In this document: piece by piece, positions 41,047-50,164 of the stretch
How the letters are laid out: the number at the start of each line of letters is the position of its first letter
Position numbering within the stretch: position 1 is the first letter of the stretch
NCBI GenBank assembly: GCA_934747775.1
Contig: CAKVHA010000005.1
Location: forward strand, 1 to 64,000
From: an uncultured Clostridia bacterium
Lineage (GTDB): Bacteria; Bacillota; Clostridia; Christensenellales; UBA1242
Direction: 5' to 3'
DNA length: 64,000 nt
Program-made: the position numbers and the translations under genes
The notes under the pieces: generated by a model
What the model was told of the DNA's origin: nothing
Database searches by the model: none
What the model saw: only the letters and a program-made list of their open reading frames with translations

Positions 41047-42750
41047 ATGATTAAAAACAAAGATAAAACTGTAAAAATAGCAAGTAGAGAATCTAAACAT
41101 AAGTTTTTAAAAGGTCTAGGCATTGGGCTAGCTTCTCTTGCTGCGGTTACGGCAACTGCTGGAACAATTGGTGCATTAAAGTTTCGTAGTTTTTCCAACG
41201 ACCTTGCACCGATAAGGGGTGTAAACGAACGCATAAATGAAAACGGCTTGGATAATGAAGTCACTTGGATAAATGCCCAGGCTCGCGTGGTTTTTCCTAA
41301 AAACGGACAATTTCAAATTAATGTTAAAATTGATGAAAAATATCTAAACGACCAAACAAAAAGGGCATTGGAAGATACTATTCACGATTACAATGTGGCG
41401 TTAAAGAGTATAAAAAACAATGCTAAAAATGACTATAGTTTAAAATTGGAATATGATTCAAAAAAGTTTACAAGCTTGTACAGTTTTGATTTGAAAGATG
41501 ACAATCTTGACAACAATATTTTAGGTTTGTATTGCCCAAAACTAATTCTTCCAACGGTTAATGGTTTTGGAACATATAAGTCGGAAATATCAGTAGATAT
41601 GAATAAAATTACATCTGTCGACACTTATTATAGTACGCTTAAAGATGTCGTGATGCACGAGTTATCACACGGCATACTTGGTATGGGTGACGCCTACAAT
41701 ATAGTTGATTTTCCGTTTGAAACAATTATGTTGTCTAATGATGTTGAACCGATTTTGTCTGACCTTGATATGAAAAACTTGGCAATAAAATATGGTGATG
41801 GCACTTATAATTCGGACTGGTATAAAGGCACTACTTGGTATCAAAGTATGATTGACGACTCGCAGTATATTAAAGAAAATGCTTTCGATAAAATATCCGA
41901 AGTATATTCATATGGCGAAACATTAGATAAGTCCGATTTTTCACACGAGTACGAAAATTTTGGTTTTTTTGGAAAAAACTACAATAGGTTGAAAGATATA
42001 GGTGGAATAAACACATGCGCATATGGGGTTGAGTATAGAAATATAAAAAAAAATAAACTTAATGCATATTCCGCAACAGCAACTCCTTTTGAAAACACTG
42101 CAACAGAGCACGCTTCGTCATCTGATGCATATGAAATAGGCGATATGATGTTTTCAGCAAAAGATAGTGGATTTTACGTGAAACAGGGAAACACTGTGTA
42201 TTCCGCAAAAGTTTCATATGATAATGGCAAAAAGGGTGTTTTTGTAAAACCTATTGGCGATATACTTTCAAAACAAGATTGTGCAAAAGTGGTAAGTAAA
42301 TGGCATAATATGGTTAATGATGTCAAGAATAATCCAAATTATTTTGGTGATATGTACTCAAATGAAGTAAATAAGCAGTTTGTTACAAAAGATTTTGGAA
42401 TGCGTGAAAATTTGCCAACTATTCAACATAATGTTATTAAAACAAGATATTTGGGAATGTATGAATTTGATGGCAATAATTGTTTTTGGAAAGCCGAGGA
42501 TGGTGTATTAAATAGTGAAATGAAATACAAAGAGTACAACGATTTGGTGTTTTTATCAAATGGTGATGTTCTTGCAAACTCGTCTAATGGAATGGTTGCG
42601 TTTAAGTTTGGTTTTGATAATAAAAACTGTAATGCAGTTGTTAACGATTATTCTGTAAGTGAAAATTTCAACACAAAAACCACACAAACAAGTATCAACT
42701 ATAGCGGTAGTTATAGTGGCTATCAAAATATGGGTGGCAGAAGTAAATAA
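41047..42750 (+). CDS. Membrane-anchored metallopeptidase-like protein, paralogue 2
   Basis: 567 residues with the same plan as the 38029 product: basic start with SRESKHKFLK, one membrane helix at about 23-44, a peptidase-like domain, and a beta-rich C-terminus (FLSNGDVLANSSNGMVAFKF). Here the motif is canonical: H204-E-L-S-H208, then GILGMGDAY with D215, close to the metzincin HExxHxxGxxD but with G and D one position later. Likely zinc-dependent and extracellular. TTGGAG precedes the ATG. Substrate unknown. Confidence 0.78.
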   Translation: MIKNKDKTVKIASRESKHKFLKGLGIGLASLAAVTATAGTIGALKFRSFSNDLAPIRGVNERINENGLDNEVTWINAQARVVFPKNGQFQINVKIDEKYLNDQTKRALEDTIHDYNVALKSIKNNAKNDYSLKLEYDSKKFTSLYSFDLKDDNLDNNILGLYCPKLILPTVNGFGTYKSEISVDMNKITSVDTYYSTLKDVVMHELSHGILGMGDAYNIVDFPFETIMLSNDVEPILSDLDMKNLAIKYGDGTYNSDWYKGTTWYQSMIDDSQYIKENAFDKISEVYSYGETLDKSDFSHEYENFGFFGKNYNRLKDIGGINTCAYGVEYRNIKKNKLNAYSATATPFENTATEHASSSDAYEIGDMMFSAKDSGFYVKQGNTVYSAKVSYDNGKKGVFVKPIGDILSKQDCAKVVSKWHNMVNDVKNNPNYFGDMYSNEVNKQFVTKDFGMRENLPTIQHNVIKTRYLGMYEFDGNNCFWKAEDGVLNSEMKYKEYNDLVFLSNGDVLANSSNGMVAFKFGFDNKNCNAVVNDYSVSENFNTKTTQTSINYSGSYSGYQNMGGRSK

Positions 42751-42755
42751 TAAAC

Positions 42756-42788
42756 AAAAAAGACTGGTTTTACAATCGGTCTTTTTTG
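42756..42788 (+). terminator. Terminator after paralogue 2
   Basis: GACTGGTT, TTAC, AATCGGTC (G-U pairs) with A run before and TTTTTT after. Confidence 0.85.
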
Positions 42789-42916
42789 TTTTTGCGATAG
42801 GTTGAGTGGTAGATTTAAAACCTAAAACATATGTTTGAAAATGATGTAAAACCACTCTAAAACGCACTATTTTAGCCATAAAATTAAGGTTTTTATAAAA
42901 TAGTGGTTAAAAATAA

Positions 42917-42945
42917 TTGCAAAATTTAAACAAAATCATTATAAT
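42917..42945 (+). promoter_or_regulatory. Promoter of ppdK
   Basis: TTGCAA at 42917-42922, 17-bp spacer, TATAAT at 42940-42945. Confidence 0.7.
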
Positions 42946-42978
42946 ATGTAAGATTTCAAAAACAAAAGAGGTGTTTTA

Positions 42979-45603
42979 ATGGCAAAAAAATATGTTTACT
43001 TATTTAAAGAAGGCAACGCTTCAATGAGAAATTTGCTAGGTGGCAAAGGTGCTAACTTAGCTGAAATGACATCATTGGGTATGCCTGTTCCACAAGGCTT
43101 CACAATCACAACCGAAGCTTGTAATAAATACTATGAAGATGGAGAAAAAATTAGCCAAGAAATTCTTGATCAAGTGGCAAAAGCTCTTGAAAAAACAGAA
43201 AAAATCACTGGCAAAAAACTAGGCGACGCCGAAAACCCACTACTTGTTTCAGTTAGATCGGGTGCAAGAGCTAGTATGCCTGGTATGATGGATACTATTC
43301 TTAACCTTGGTATCAACGATACAGTAGTAGAAACATTGGCAAAACTTACTGGCAACAAAAGATTTGCATACGACAGTTACCGCAGATTTATTATGATGTT
43401 TAGTGATGTTGCTATGGGTGTAGACCGTTTGCTTTTCGAAGATGAAATGGACAAACTTAAAAAAGCAAAAGGCGTAACTAAAGATACAGACCTAGACGCA
43501 GAAGATATGGTAAAACTTGTAGGCGAGTTTAAAAAGGTTTACAAAAAAGAAATGAAAGCCGACTTCCCACAAGAACCTAAAGTTCAACTTCAGGAAGCTA
43601 TTAAAGCTGTATTTAGAAGTTGGAACAACGAAAGAGCTATTTTCTACCGCAAGATGAACGATATTCCAGCAAGTTGGGGTACAGCTGTTAACGTTCAATC
43701 AATGGTATTTGGTAATATGGGTGAAACTAGTGGTACTGGTGTTGCTTTTACTCGTAACCCAGCAACTGGCGAAAACCAAGTATTTGGTGAGTACCTTATG
43801 AATGCACAAGGTGAAGACGTTGTTGCAGGTATTCGTACTCCTAATCCTATTAGCCACCTAAAAGAACAAAATCCAGCAGTTTATGAGCAATTTATTAACA
43901 TTTGCCACAAACTAGAAAGAAGTTATAAAGATATGCAAGATATGGAATTTACCATTGAAAATGGCAAACTTTATATGCTTCAAACCCGTAACGGCAAGCG
44001 TACAGCTACAGCTGCTTTGAGAATTGCTATTGATATGGTTAATGAAAAATTAATCACTAAAAAAGAAGCACTATTAAAAATTGAACCAAAAACTTTGGAT
44101 GCACTTCTACACCCAATGTTTGTACCTGCCGAACTTAAAAAGGCAAAAAGCATTTCAAGTGGTCTACCAGCAAGCCCAGGCGCTGCAAGTGGTATGGTTG
44201 TATTAGACAAACAAACTGCTATGAAATATGCTGAAAAGAAAATCAAATGCGTTCTTGTTAGAAACGAAACCAGCCCAGAAGACATTGAGGGTATGGCTGT
44301 TGCAGAAGGCGTTCTTACTGCTACTGGCGGTATGACATCTCACGCTGCGGTTGTTGCTCGTGGTATGGGTACAACTTGTGTTGCTGGTTGTCAAGGTCTT
44401 TCGGTTAACATCGAAAAACGTACAATCACTATTAACGGCAAAACAATTAAGGAAGGCGAACCAATTAGCGTAGATGGTTCTACTGGTTTGGTTTACGATG
44501 TATTAGTTCCTACCGAAGAAGCAAAAATTACTGGCGACTTTGCTACAATTATGCAATGGAGCGAAGAATTTGCTAACCTTAAAGTTAAAGCAAATGCTGA
44601 TACCGAACGCGATACAAAACGCGCAGTTGAGCTAGGTGCTGTTGGTATTGGTCTAACTAGAACAGAGCATATGTTCTTTGAAAAAGACCGTATTAAAGCA
44701 GTTAGAGAAATGATTTTGGCTACAAATGATAAAGATAGAGCAAAAGCACTAGCAAAAATGCTTCCTTATCAAAAAGAAGACTTTATTGCTATCTTTAAAG
44801 CACTAAACGGCAGAAGTTGTACCATTAGATATATGGATCCACCTCTACACGAATTCTTGCCTAAAAAGGAAGAAGATATTAAAGAATTAGCTAAAGAAAC
44901 TGGCAGAACTTACGAAGAAGTTATGCAAGTCATCGAATCACTTCACGAGTTTAACCCTATGATGGGCTTCCGTGGTTGCCGTCTTGGTATCGTTATGGAA
45001 GACCTTACCGAAATGCAAACTAAAGCTATCATCGAAGCTGCTATTGAAGTTATGACAAAAGCAAAAATCGATGTTCACCCAGAACTTATGGTTCCACTTG
45101 TTGGCGATGTTAAAGAACTTGTTTATGTTAAAAACATTATTAACCGTGTTGCTAAAGAAGTTATGGATAAAGCAAATGTTACAGTTCCATACAAAATTGG
45201 TACTATGATCGAAGTTCCACGTGCCGCTATTATGGCAGAAGAAATTGCTAAAGAAGCAGACTTCTTCTCATTTGGTACAAACGACCTTACTCAAATGACA
45301 TTCGGCTTCAGCCGTGATGATGCTGGTAAGTTCTTGAATCCTTACTACGAAAAACATATTTTGGAACGTGACCCATTCGTTACAATCGACGAAGATGGCG
45401 TTGGTTTCTTAATGGAAAGAAGCGTAAAACTTGGCCGTAAAGTTAAAAAGAATATGATGTGCGGTATCTGTGGTGAGCAGGGTGGTGACCCTACAAGCGT
45501 TAAGTTTGCCGATAAAATTGGTATGACTTACGTAAGCTGCAGCCCATACAGAGTTCCTATTGCAAAACTTGCAGCAGCTCAAGCAGCTATTACAAGAAAA
45601 TAA
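42979..45603 (+). CDS. ppdK: Pyruvate, phosphate dikinase
   Basis: 874 residues, the normal length. The nucleotide-binding domain starts KKYVYLFKEGNASMRNLLGGKGANLAEM; the central swivelling domain carries the phospho-histidine in GGMTSHAAVVARGMG (about residue 455); the C-terminal PEP domain has GIGLTRTEHMFF, FGTNDLTQM and GICGEQGGDP with the catalytic cysteine. It interconverts PEP, AMP and PPi with pyruvate, ATP and Pi, giving PPi-linked glycolysis in anaerobes. The codon use (few rare codons) looks like that of a highly expressed gene. No ppsR-type regulator is adjacent. Confidence 0.98.
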   Translation: MAKKYVYLFKEGNASMRNLLGGKGANLAEMTSLGMPVPQGFTITTEACNKYYEDGEKISQEILDQVAKALEKTEKITGKKLGDAENPLLVSVRSGARASMPGMMDTILNLGINDTVVETLAKLTGNKRFAYDSYRRFIMMFSDVAMGVDRLLFEDEMDKLKKAKGVTKDTDLDAEDMVKLVGEFKKVYKKEMKADFPQEPKVQLQEAIKAVFRSWNNERAIFYRKMNDIPASWGTAVNVQSMVFGNMGETSGTGVAFTRNPATGENQVFGEYLMNAQGEDVVAGIRTPNPISHLKEQNPAVYEQFINICHKLERSYKDMQDMEFTIENGKLYMLQTRNGKRTATAALRIAIDMVNEKLITKKEALLKIEPKTLDALLHPMFVPAELKKAKSISSGLPASPGAASGMVVLDKQTAMKYAEKKIKCVLVRNETSPEDIEGMAVAEGVLTATGGMTSHAAVVARGMGTTCVAGCQGLSVNIEKRTITINGKTIKEGEPISVDGSTGLVYDVLVPTEEAKITGDFATIMQWSEEFANLKVKANADTERDTKRAVELGAVGIGLTRTEHMFFEKDRIKAVREMILATNDKDRAKALAKMLPYQKEDFIAIFKALNGRSCTIRYMDPPLHEFLPKKEEDIKELAKETGRTYEEVMQVIESLHEFNPMMGFRGCRLGIVMEDLTEMQTKAIIEAAIEVMTKAKIDVHPELMVPLVGDVKELVYVKNIINRVAKEVMDKANVTVPYKIGTMIEVPRAAIMAEEIAKEADFFSFGTNDLTQMTFGFSRDDAGKFLNPYYEKHILERDPFVTIDEDGVGFLMERSVKLGRKVKKNMMCGICGEQGGDPTSVKFADKIGMTYVSCSPYRVPIAKLAAAQAAITRK

Positions 45604-45615
45604 TAATAAAAAATT

Positions 45616-45643
45616 GAAGTCCACTTTTCTGGACTTCTTTTTA
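45616..45643 (+). terminator. Terminator after ppdK
   Basis: GAAGTCCA, CTTTTC, TGGACTTC then TTTTTAT. Confidence 0.9.
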
Positions 45644-45704
45644 TAGATATAAATGCAAAAGAAATAATCATAGTTTCATTTGGATTAATGTAAAGGATAA
45701 AAAA

Positions 45705-46226
45705 ATGAATTATAGTTTTAGTTATAAATATTTAAAAATAAAAAATGGTAAAGAAAATTTTATTATTGAGTGTAGCTATGATACAATGCTTGGTAAAAAA
45801 GTATATGCTGCAAAAACAAATTTGTTGTTTAAAGATGAGTTTGGAGATTGGGGGCATGCTTGTGGCGTTGGTAAAAGTGAAGAAGAAGCAGTTAATGGTT
45901 GCTGTAATGAAATTAATGAATACATTAACACTAATTTTACATACGAACAAATTAAAAACTGCCAAGATGATGATTTGTTGAAGAAAATAGTCATAGAAAA
46001 ACACAATAAGCCTATTGAGATTTTCTACAAACAAGAGAACAACAATGTTGATTGTTTTTGTAAAGATAAAACTGATCTTAAAACAGTGTTATATGCTTGT
46101 AAAATGGTTGGAATTGAAGATAACACGAAGACTACTTTAACACATATAACAGAAGATGAGAAAAAAGATGTTATTTTTGATACGCTTACACGGAAATATA
46201 ACAACGATAATGTTAGCATAAAGTGA
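45705..46226 (+). CDS. Unrecognised protein (173 aa)
   Basis: No family recognised. The first ~80 residues are a likely beta-sheet domain (FSYKYLKIKNGKENFIIECSYDTMLGKKVYAAKTNLLF) with the motif GDWGHACGVGKSEEEAV; the rest is helical with several cysteines (CCNEI, CQDDD, CFCKD). No signal or membrane segment. AAAGGA lies ahead of the ATG. First of three small unknown genes between ppdK and the TSCPD gene, one of them beside a gene remnant. Confidence 0.6.
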   Translation: MNYSFSYKYLKIKNGKENFIIECSYDTMLGKKVYAAKTNLLFKDEFGDWGHACGVGKSEEEAVNGCCNEINEYINTNFTYEQIKNCQDDDLLKKIVIEKHNKPIEIFYKQENNNVDCFCKDKTDLKTVLYACKMVGIEDNTKTTLTHITEDEKKDVIFDTLTRKYNNDNVSIK

Positions 46227-46258
46227 ACCCTATAATAGAAGAATCTACAAAATAAAAA

Positions 46259-46357
46259 TGGACAGTTGAAGGGTCTACAGAAACAACAAATGGTGTATGG
46301 GAACTTGTTGTTGATCCTGTAAAAAAGGTTATTGTTCATTTCTTGTTTAGAACATAA
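46259..46357 (+). pseudogene. Remnant of a C-terminal coding fragment
   Basis: Between two small genes, 33 codons are open (WTVEGSTETTNGVWELVVDP and then KKVIVHFLFRT), ending in TAA. A stop (TAA) lies three codons upstream, with IIEESTK before it, and there is no start codon. The sequence reads like the end of a degraded protein, perhaps of a toxin or immunity type, but the parent family cannot be named. Confidence 0.4.
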
Positions 46358-46371
46358 ACTTGGAGAGTACT

Positions 46372-46875
46372 ATGAGCGAGCAATTTCATGATTATAAGTT
46401 TAAAGTTAAAGAGTTGTCCAAAACAGATTCGCTTCTTGAGTATCATAAAATAAAGGTATGTTGTAGAAAATACGACAATAATGAAGCTTGTATTTATTCA
46501 AACAACGGCGGTGGAGACTATTCTTTATATTTGCAAGATAGATTTTTTAATTTTACTATAGATAATGAAACAAAAAGAGTATCAGCATTTGATGGAGATA
46601 TAGTTTGTAGTCAACTAAAGCCAGTAAAGTTGCAATTGCCTACAACAGTAAAAGATGTTATTCTTAGTGTAGATACACAAGATAATTTGGAAAAAGGTTG
46701 TGGCGGATATATAAAGTTTAATACATCTAAAATTTTTTATGATAAAAAGAATAAGATTTTACAAATTGGCGATATTAATCCTAAAGATATAACATATAAA
46801 TTTTTCGATAACGGATATACACAAATAAAAAATGATTCTTTGAGCGGGTTAATGTTTACGGAAATGGATATGTAG
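46372..46875 (+). CDS. Unrecognised protein (167 aa)
   Basis: Soluble, mixed alpha/beta protein with no recognised domain. Segments such as KIKVCCRKYDNNEACIYSNN and the repeated short beta strands (VKLQLPTTVKDVILSVDT) suggest a compact beta domain. ATG 46372 follows TTGGAGAG; an in-frame TTG four codons earlier is less likely. It ends at a strong bidirectional terminator facing the next gene. Confidence 0.6.
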   Translation: MSEQFHDYKFKVKELSKTDSLLEYHKIKVCCRKYDNNEACIYSNNGGGDYSLYLQDRFFNFTIDNETKRVSAFDGDIVCSQLKPVKLQLPTTVKDVILSVDTQDNLEKGCGGYIKFNTSKIFYDKKNKILQIGDINPKDITYKFFDNGYTQIKNDSLSGLMFTEMDM

Positions 46876-46877
46876 AA

Positions 46878-46908
46878 AAAAATCACGAATTTAATTTCGT
46901 GATTTTTT
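46878..46908. terminator. Bidirectional terminator
   Basis: AATCACGAA, loop, TTCGTGATT with A and T runs on the two sides. Confidence 0.88.
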
Positions 46909-46933
46909 TTGTTATAAAATATTTTTATATTAC

Positions 46934-47380
46934 CTATTTGCATGGTGCCATATCGTTAGGATCTGGAACATGTTCGCGTGATATTTGTTTGTAATAACCT
47001 TTGCTGATTGCTTCAATGCCGTTTTTGCCTAGGTTAAATTCAACACCATAGCCTGAATCACCATTTGCAGTGTAGTTTAGAGTAAGTGGTTTTTCGTGAT
47101 TGATATATTTAATGTTTTTTATACTGCTATAGCATTCTAAAATTCTATCTGGTGCGATATTAATAACAATACCTTCTTCAAACAAATTAACAGCTGTAGG
47201 TGCTTTCATAAAGTGTTTTTGTGGGCTGTACACAACTGGTAAAGCATAAGTAAAGTTAGGGTCGTCTGGCATAACCAAAACAGCATAATCATCGTCCAAA
47301 ATATTTCTTAGGTTTTTATTGTAGTTTTTGCCATATTCTACAATTTTTTCAATTTTATCTATTTTTTTATCTTTTTTCAT
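46934..47380 (-). CDS. Unrecognised protein (148 aa)
   Basis: No family recognised. A basic helical start (KKDKKIDKIEKIVEYGKNYNK) is followed by a beta-rich domain including YAVLVMPDDPNFTYALPVVY and a C-terminus ending PDPNDMAPCK. No signal peptide. The downstream partner on the same strand is none; the TSCPD gene lies just upstream, 4 bp away, so it is probably the last gene of the DUF4364-TSCPD unit. Confidence 0.6.
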   Translation of the reverse strand: MKKDKKIDKIEKIVEYGKNYNKNLRNILDDDYAVLVMPDDPNFTYALPVVYSPQKHFMKAPTAVNLFEEGIVINIAPDRILECYSSIKNIKYINHEKPLTLNYTANGDSGYGVEFNLGKNGIEAISKGYYKQISREHVPDPNDMAPCK

Positions 47381-47384
47381 ATTT

Positions 47385-47642
47385 TTAGTCCTTATTGTTT
47401 ATATTTTGTTTGTACCAAATTAGTGCGTTTGCAAGTTGGTCGGGGCAAGATGTGGTAGGGCGGCACTTAATGCCTTTTAGGCGAGTAATAACTTCGTCTA
47501 TATCCATTCCTTCCACAAGTTTTGCAATTCCAGCGGTGTTACCAGGGCAACCACCCACAAATTGCACATTGGTTAGTTTTCCGTTTTTCACGTCAAATAG
47601 TATTTGTGACGAACACACGCCACTTGTGCGATAACAATACAT
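47385..47642 (-). CDS. TSCPD-domain protein (TIGR03905 type)
   Basis: About 85 residues. The TSCPD motif itself is visible (CRPTTSCPDQLANAL), with an earlier GVCSSQI and VGGCPGNTAGI region. The domain is also found at the C-terminus of vitamin B12-dependent ribonucleotide reductase and probably binds metal through cysteines. As a free-standing protein its role is unknown. ATG 47642 has GGAGG just ahead, next to the stop of the DUF4364 gene. Confidence 0.88.
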   Translation of the reverse strand: MYCYRTSGVCSSQILFDVKNGKLTNVQFVGGCPGNTAGIAKLVEGMDIDEVITRLKGIKCRPTTSCPDQLANALIWYKQNINNKD

Positions 47643-47653
47643 ATTTCCCTCCA

Positions 47654-48187
47654 TTAGCTATCTATAACTGTGTCATACAAATATTCAAACACATTGGGGG
47701 CATTGTCCTTCCACTTTTTGCAAGTTAGTATTGCCGAGTGTCTTGTAGGAACTTTTAGCTTAATTTCAAGTAGTGAGTTGGGAATCATAGGTTCCTTAAT
47801 TTTAAGATTAACAATGTAGGAGCCGTCTTCGTTTTTAATATATTCCGAAACATACTCTTGAGTGCGCTTAAAGCTCATACGGTTGTCTTTAGCAAAAGTT
47901 GTAATTTCTTCGCGTAGCGACTGTGGAATTCTTTGGAAAAACAAACTTAAACAGCTGCGACCTTCGTAGGTTATGCCATATCGCTCTTCGTCGTTGCCTT
48001 CGGTTTTAAAAATAAAGCCCGCTTCTAAAAGCTGATACAAAACTTCTTTGCAGTCCATATAATTTAGCCAATTGTTGCGACTGGTGCAAATGTCTATAAT
48101 ACTGTTTTCCGTAAGTGGAATTTCCATTTTGTCTAGCAAAAACAACATTTTTAGTTTGTTGGATGTACTGTCTACCATAAAATCCAT
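47654..48187 (-). CDS. DUF4364 family protein
   Basis: 177 residues, matching the DUF4364 family of Clostridia by KLKMLFLLDKMEIPLTENSIIDICTSRNNWLNYMDCKEVLYQLLEAGFI, a winged-helix-like region, and the C-terminal YxVNLKIKEPMIPNSLLEIKLKVPTR portion. It is thought to be a DNA-binding-like protein; no target is known. GGCGGG lies before the ATG. It starts a leftward unit with the TSCPD gene. Confidence 0.85.
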   Translation of the reverse strand: MDFMVDSTSNKLKMLFLLDKMEIPLTENSIIDICTSRNNWLNYMDCKEVLYQLLEAGFIFKTEGNDEERYGITYEGRSCLSLFFQRIPQSLREEITTFAKDNRMSFKRTQEYVSEYIKNEDGSYIVNLKIKEPMIPNSLLEIKLKVPTRHSAILTCKKWKDNAPNVFEYLYDTVIDS

Positions 48188-48336
48188 ATTTTTCCCGCCA
48201 ATAATGTGATATTTTTAAAACTATAATAGTATAGCACAATTAGCACAGGTTTTACAATATTTTTTGCATTTTGTTTGCTAAAAAATAAAAAAACATCTAT
48301 ACTACTAATTAGATATACTAATTTGGAGAAAAAACT

Positions 48337-49149
48337 ATGGCAAAATATAGTGATGTAGAACAAAAGAATTTAAAAAACTTTTTTACAGCTTGCAACGAGA
48401 TGATAAATGGCAGGTTTATTTTATCGGACATTAAAATTCAAAAAATCCTTAACGCTATTGCAAATAGCGCAGTATTGTACGAACTTGTTGCAAAATGTAT
48501 GGTTGATTTTAATTTTAAAAACGAGTTTAGAAACGCAAAAGTTTCAAACAAAGTAAACGGCGGATATTTTGTTTTGCCAAACGACGAACAAAAAATTGTT
48601 GCGCTTGTTTTCTGCTTTTTAATTGATGTGGATAACAAGAGAATTGATCTTCAAAATTTTATAAACGAAAACTTTTTTAGTTCTGACGGTTATAATATTA
48701 GCTACTCAAATTTTGCAATCAATGTGTTGGTTCCATTTAAAACAAGTGTTGCAAACTTGCTTGGCGTAAACGAACTTGGCGAAGATGTTGGCTCGTATGG
48801 CATAGATGTAAATAGCGAGCAAATTGCAATGGACGGCTTTGAACAAGTTGAAGAAACCGATTCAGAACCAGATTTAAGTAAAGAAAACACAACAAAATTA
48901 AAATATGCCGACTTGCTTATGAGCTTAAATAGTCTTTACGCTGCGGTTAAAAAAGAACGCAAACTAAAAGACGAAACACGTCAAGAGTTGATTATAATTA
49001 TTAAAGCAATTAAGGAAGCTATTACAATGGAAAAACTAATTTTTATAAATGCATTAGTTATTCCGCTTGAACACGAACTTACTAAAAACCGCCAATTAAA
49101 GCCATATTATGCGGAATTTAAAAATTCATTAATGGCTTTTTATGACTAA
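48337..49149 (+). CDS. Unrecognised soluble protein (270 aa)
   Basis: Largely helical with no membrane segment. The N-terminal ~115 residues (KNLKNFFTACNEMINGRFILSDIKIQKILNAIANS) look like a compact helical domain; residues 145-190 are acidic; the last ~85 residues are helical (LKYADLLMSLNSLYAAVKKERKLKDETRQELIIIIKAIKEAI). I do not recognise it. TTGGAG precedes the ATG. Its stop overlaps the convergent ylbJ by four bases. Confidence 0.65.
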   Translation: MAKYSDVEQKNLKNFFTACNEMINGRFILSDIKIQKILNAIANSAVLYELVAKCMVDFNFKNEFRNAKVSNKVNGGYFVLPNDEQKIVALVFCFLIDVDNKRIDLQNFINENFFSSDGYNISYSNFAINVLVPFKTSVANLLGVNELGEDVGSYGIDVNSEQIAMDGFEQVEETDSEPDLSKENTTKLKYADLLMSLNSLYAAVKKERKLKDETRQELIIIIKAIKEAITMEKLIFINALVIPLEHELTKNRQLKPYYAEFKNSLMAFYD

Positions 49150-50105
49150 ACAAAAACTGTAAAAAGCAGCGCAATTAAAACTGAAATTATGGTTTGAGTT
49201 ATTTTAGATTTAATAAAAAACCAAGTAGAAATATTAAAGCGTTTTAAAAAAGTTAACGCTTGCATTATTATTGATATTCCACCAAAACTTATTAGCCCAG
49301 TGCAAAACACTAGGGCTTTTTTGCGGCTTAACCCCAACACGCTAAGGTCAAGACACCCGCGAGTAACTTCTATAATTCCATTTGTGATAGCTCGCGTAGT
49401 GCTTATGTTGGAGTGGGTGATAAGTGCTAAAAAACTATTTAGTGGATATAACAAGTTGTATCTATTTATCATATTAATTATCATAAAAAAAACAACAATA
49501 TACCCGCCCACAATTAACACGCTTTTTATTGCACCATACATTGTGTCTTCTAACACATTCTTGCGTTTTATTGAAGTAATTAAAATTTCAGGCTGCTTTT
49601 CTAAAAAAGTGTTGCGATATAATATTCCGTTTATAAACGCACCTAAAATATGGCACAATAAAATAAGATATCCTAATTTTGAGCTGTCAAACATATTTGC
49701 CCCAACTGTGCCAACAATAAATAAAGGTCCGCTTGTGGAAGTAAATGTTGTTGTTTTGCTGGCTTGTCCTTTGCTTAAAACACCTTTTTCGTATAGCTCC
49801 GCTGTTATTTTTGCGCCAACAGGGTAGCCAGATATTATGCTCATAGCAAATATATAGCCAGAAATTCCGCTTGTTTTGTATAACTTTTTTGTTAGTGGCG
49901 AAAAGGCGTTTCCAAGTTTTAAAATTAACCCCAGTTCGCTAAGTAGGCTTGTTAGAAAGAAAAATGGGAATAGTGCAGGCATAATAGACTTTGCCCACAA
50001 CATAGTTCCGTCCAAACACGACGCAATATTTTGTTTTGGGTTTACAATAATAAGTGCAATAACGGATAATATAAATAAGGATAAAAATATTTTTTTCTTG
50101 CTCAT
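49146..50105 (-). CDS. ylbJ: Sporulation integral membrane protein YlbJ
   Basis: 319 residues with about eight membrane helices and two Gate-type segments (SGYPVGAKITAELYEKG; FTSTSGPLFIVGTVGANMF), the pattern of the nucleoside-recognition/Gate superfamily and of YlbJ. In B. subtilis it is a SigE-dependent protein needed for normal spore cortex formation. It is divergent from ylbK, as in several Firmicutes. AAAGGAAAC precedes the ATG. Confidence 0.92.
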   Translation of the reverse strand: MSKKKIFLSLFILSVIALIIVNPKQNIASCLDGTMLWAKSIMPALFPFFFLTSLLSELGLILKLGNAFSPLTKKLYKTSGISGYIFAMSIISGYPVGAKITAELYEKGVLSKGQASKTTTFTSTSGPLFIVGTVGANMFDSSKLGYLILLCHILGAFINGILYRNTFLEKQPEILITSIKRKNVLEDTMYGAIKSVLIVGGYIVVFFMIINMINRYNLLYPLNSFLALITHSNISTTRAITNGIIEVTRGCLDLSVLGLSRKKALVFCTGLISFGGISIIMQALTFLKRFNISTWFFIKSKITQTIISVLIALLFTVFV

Positions 50106-50164
50106 TTGTTTCCTTTGACTTTGCTTTTTTAATGTTATATTATATTACATATAAGGAGTAGATT

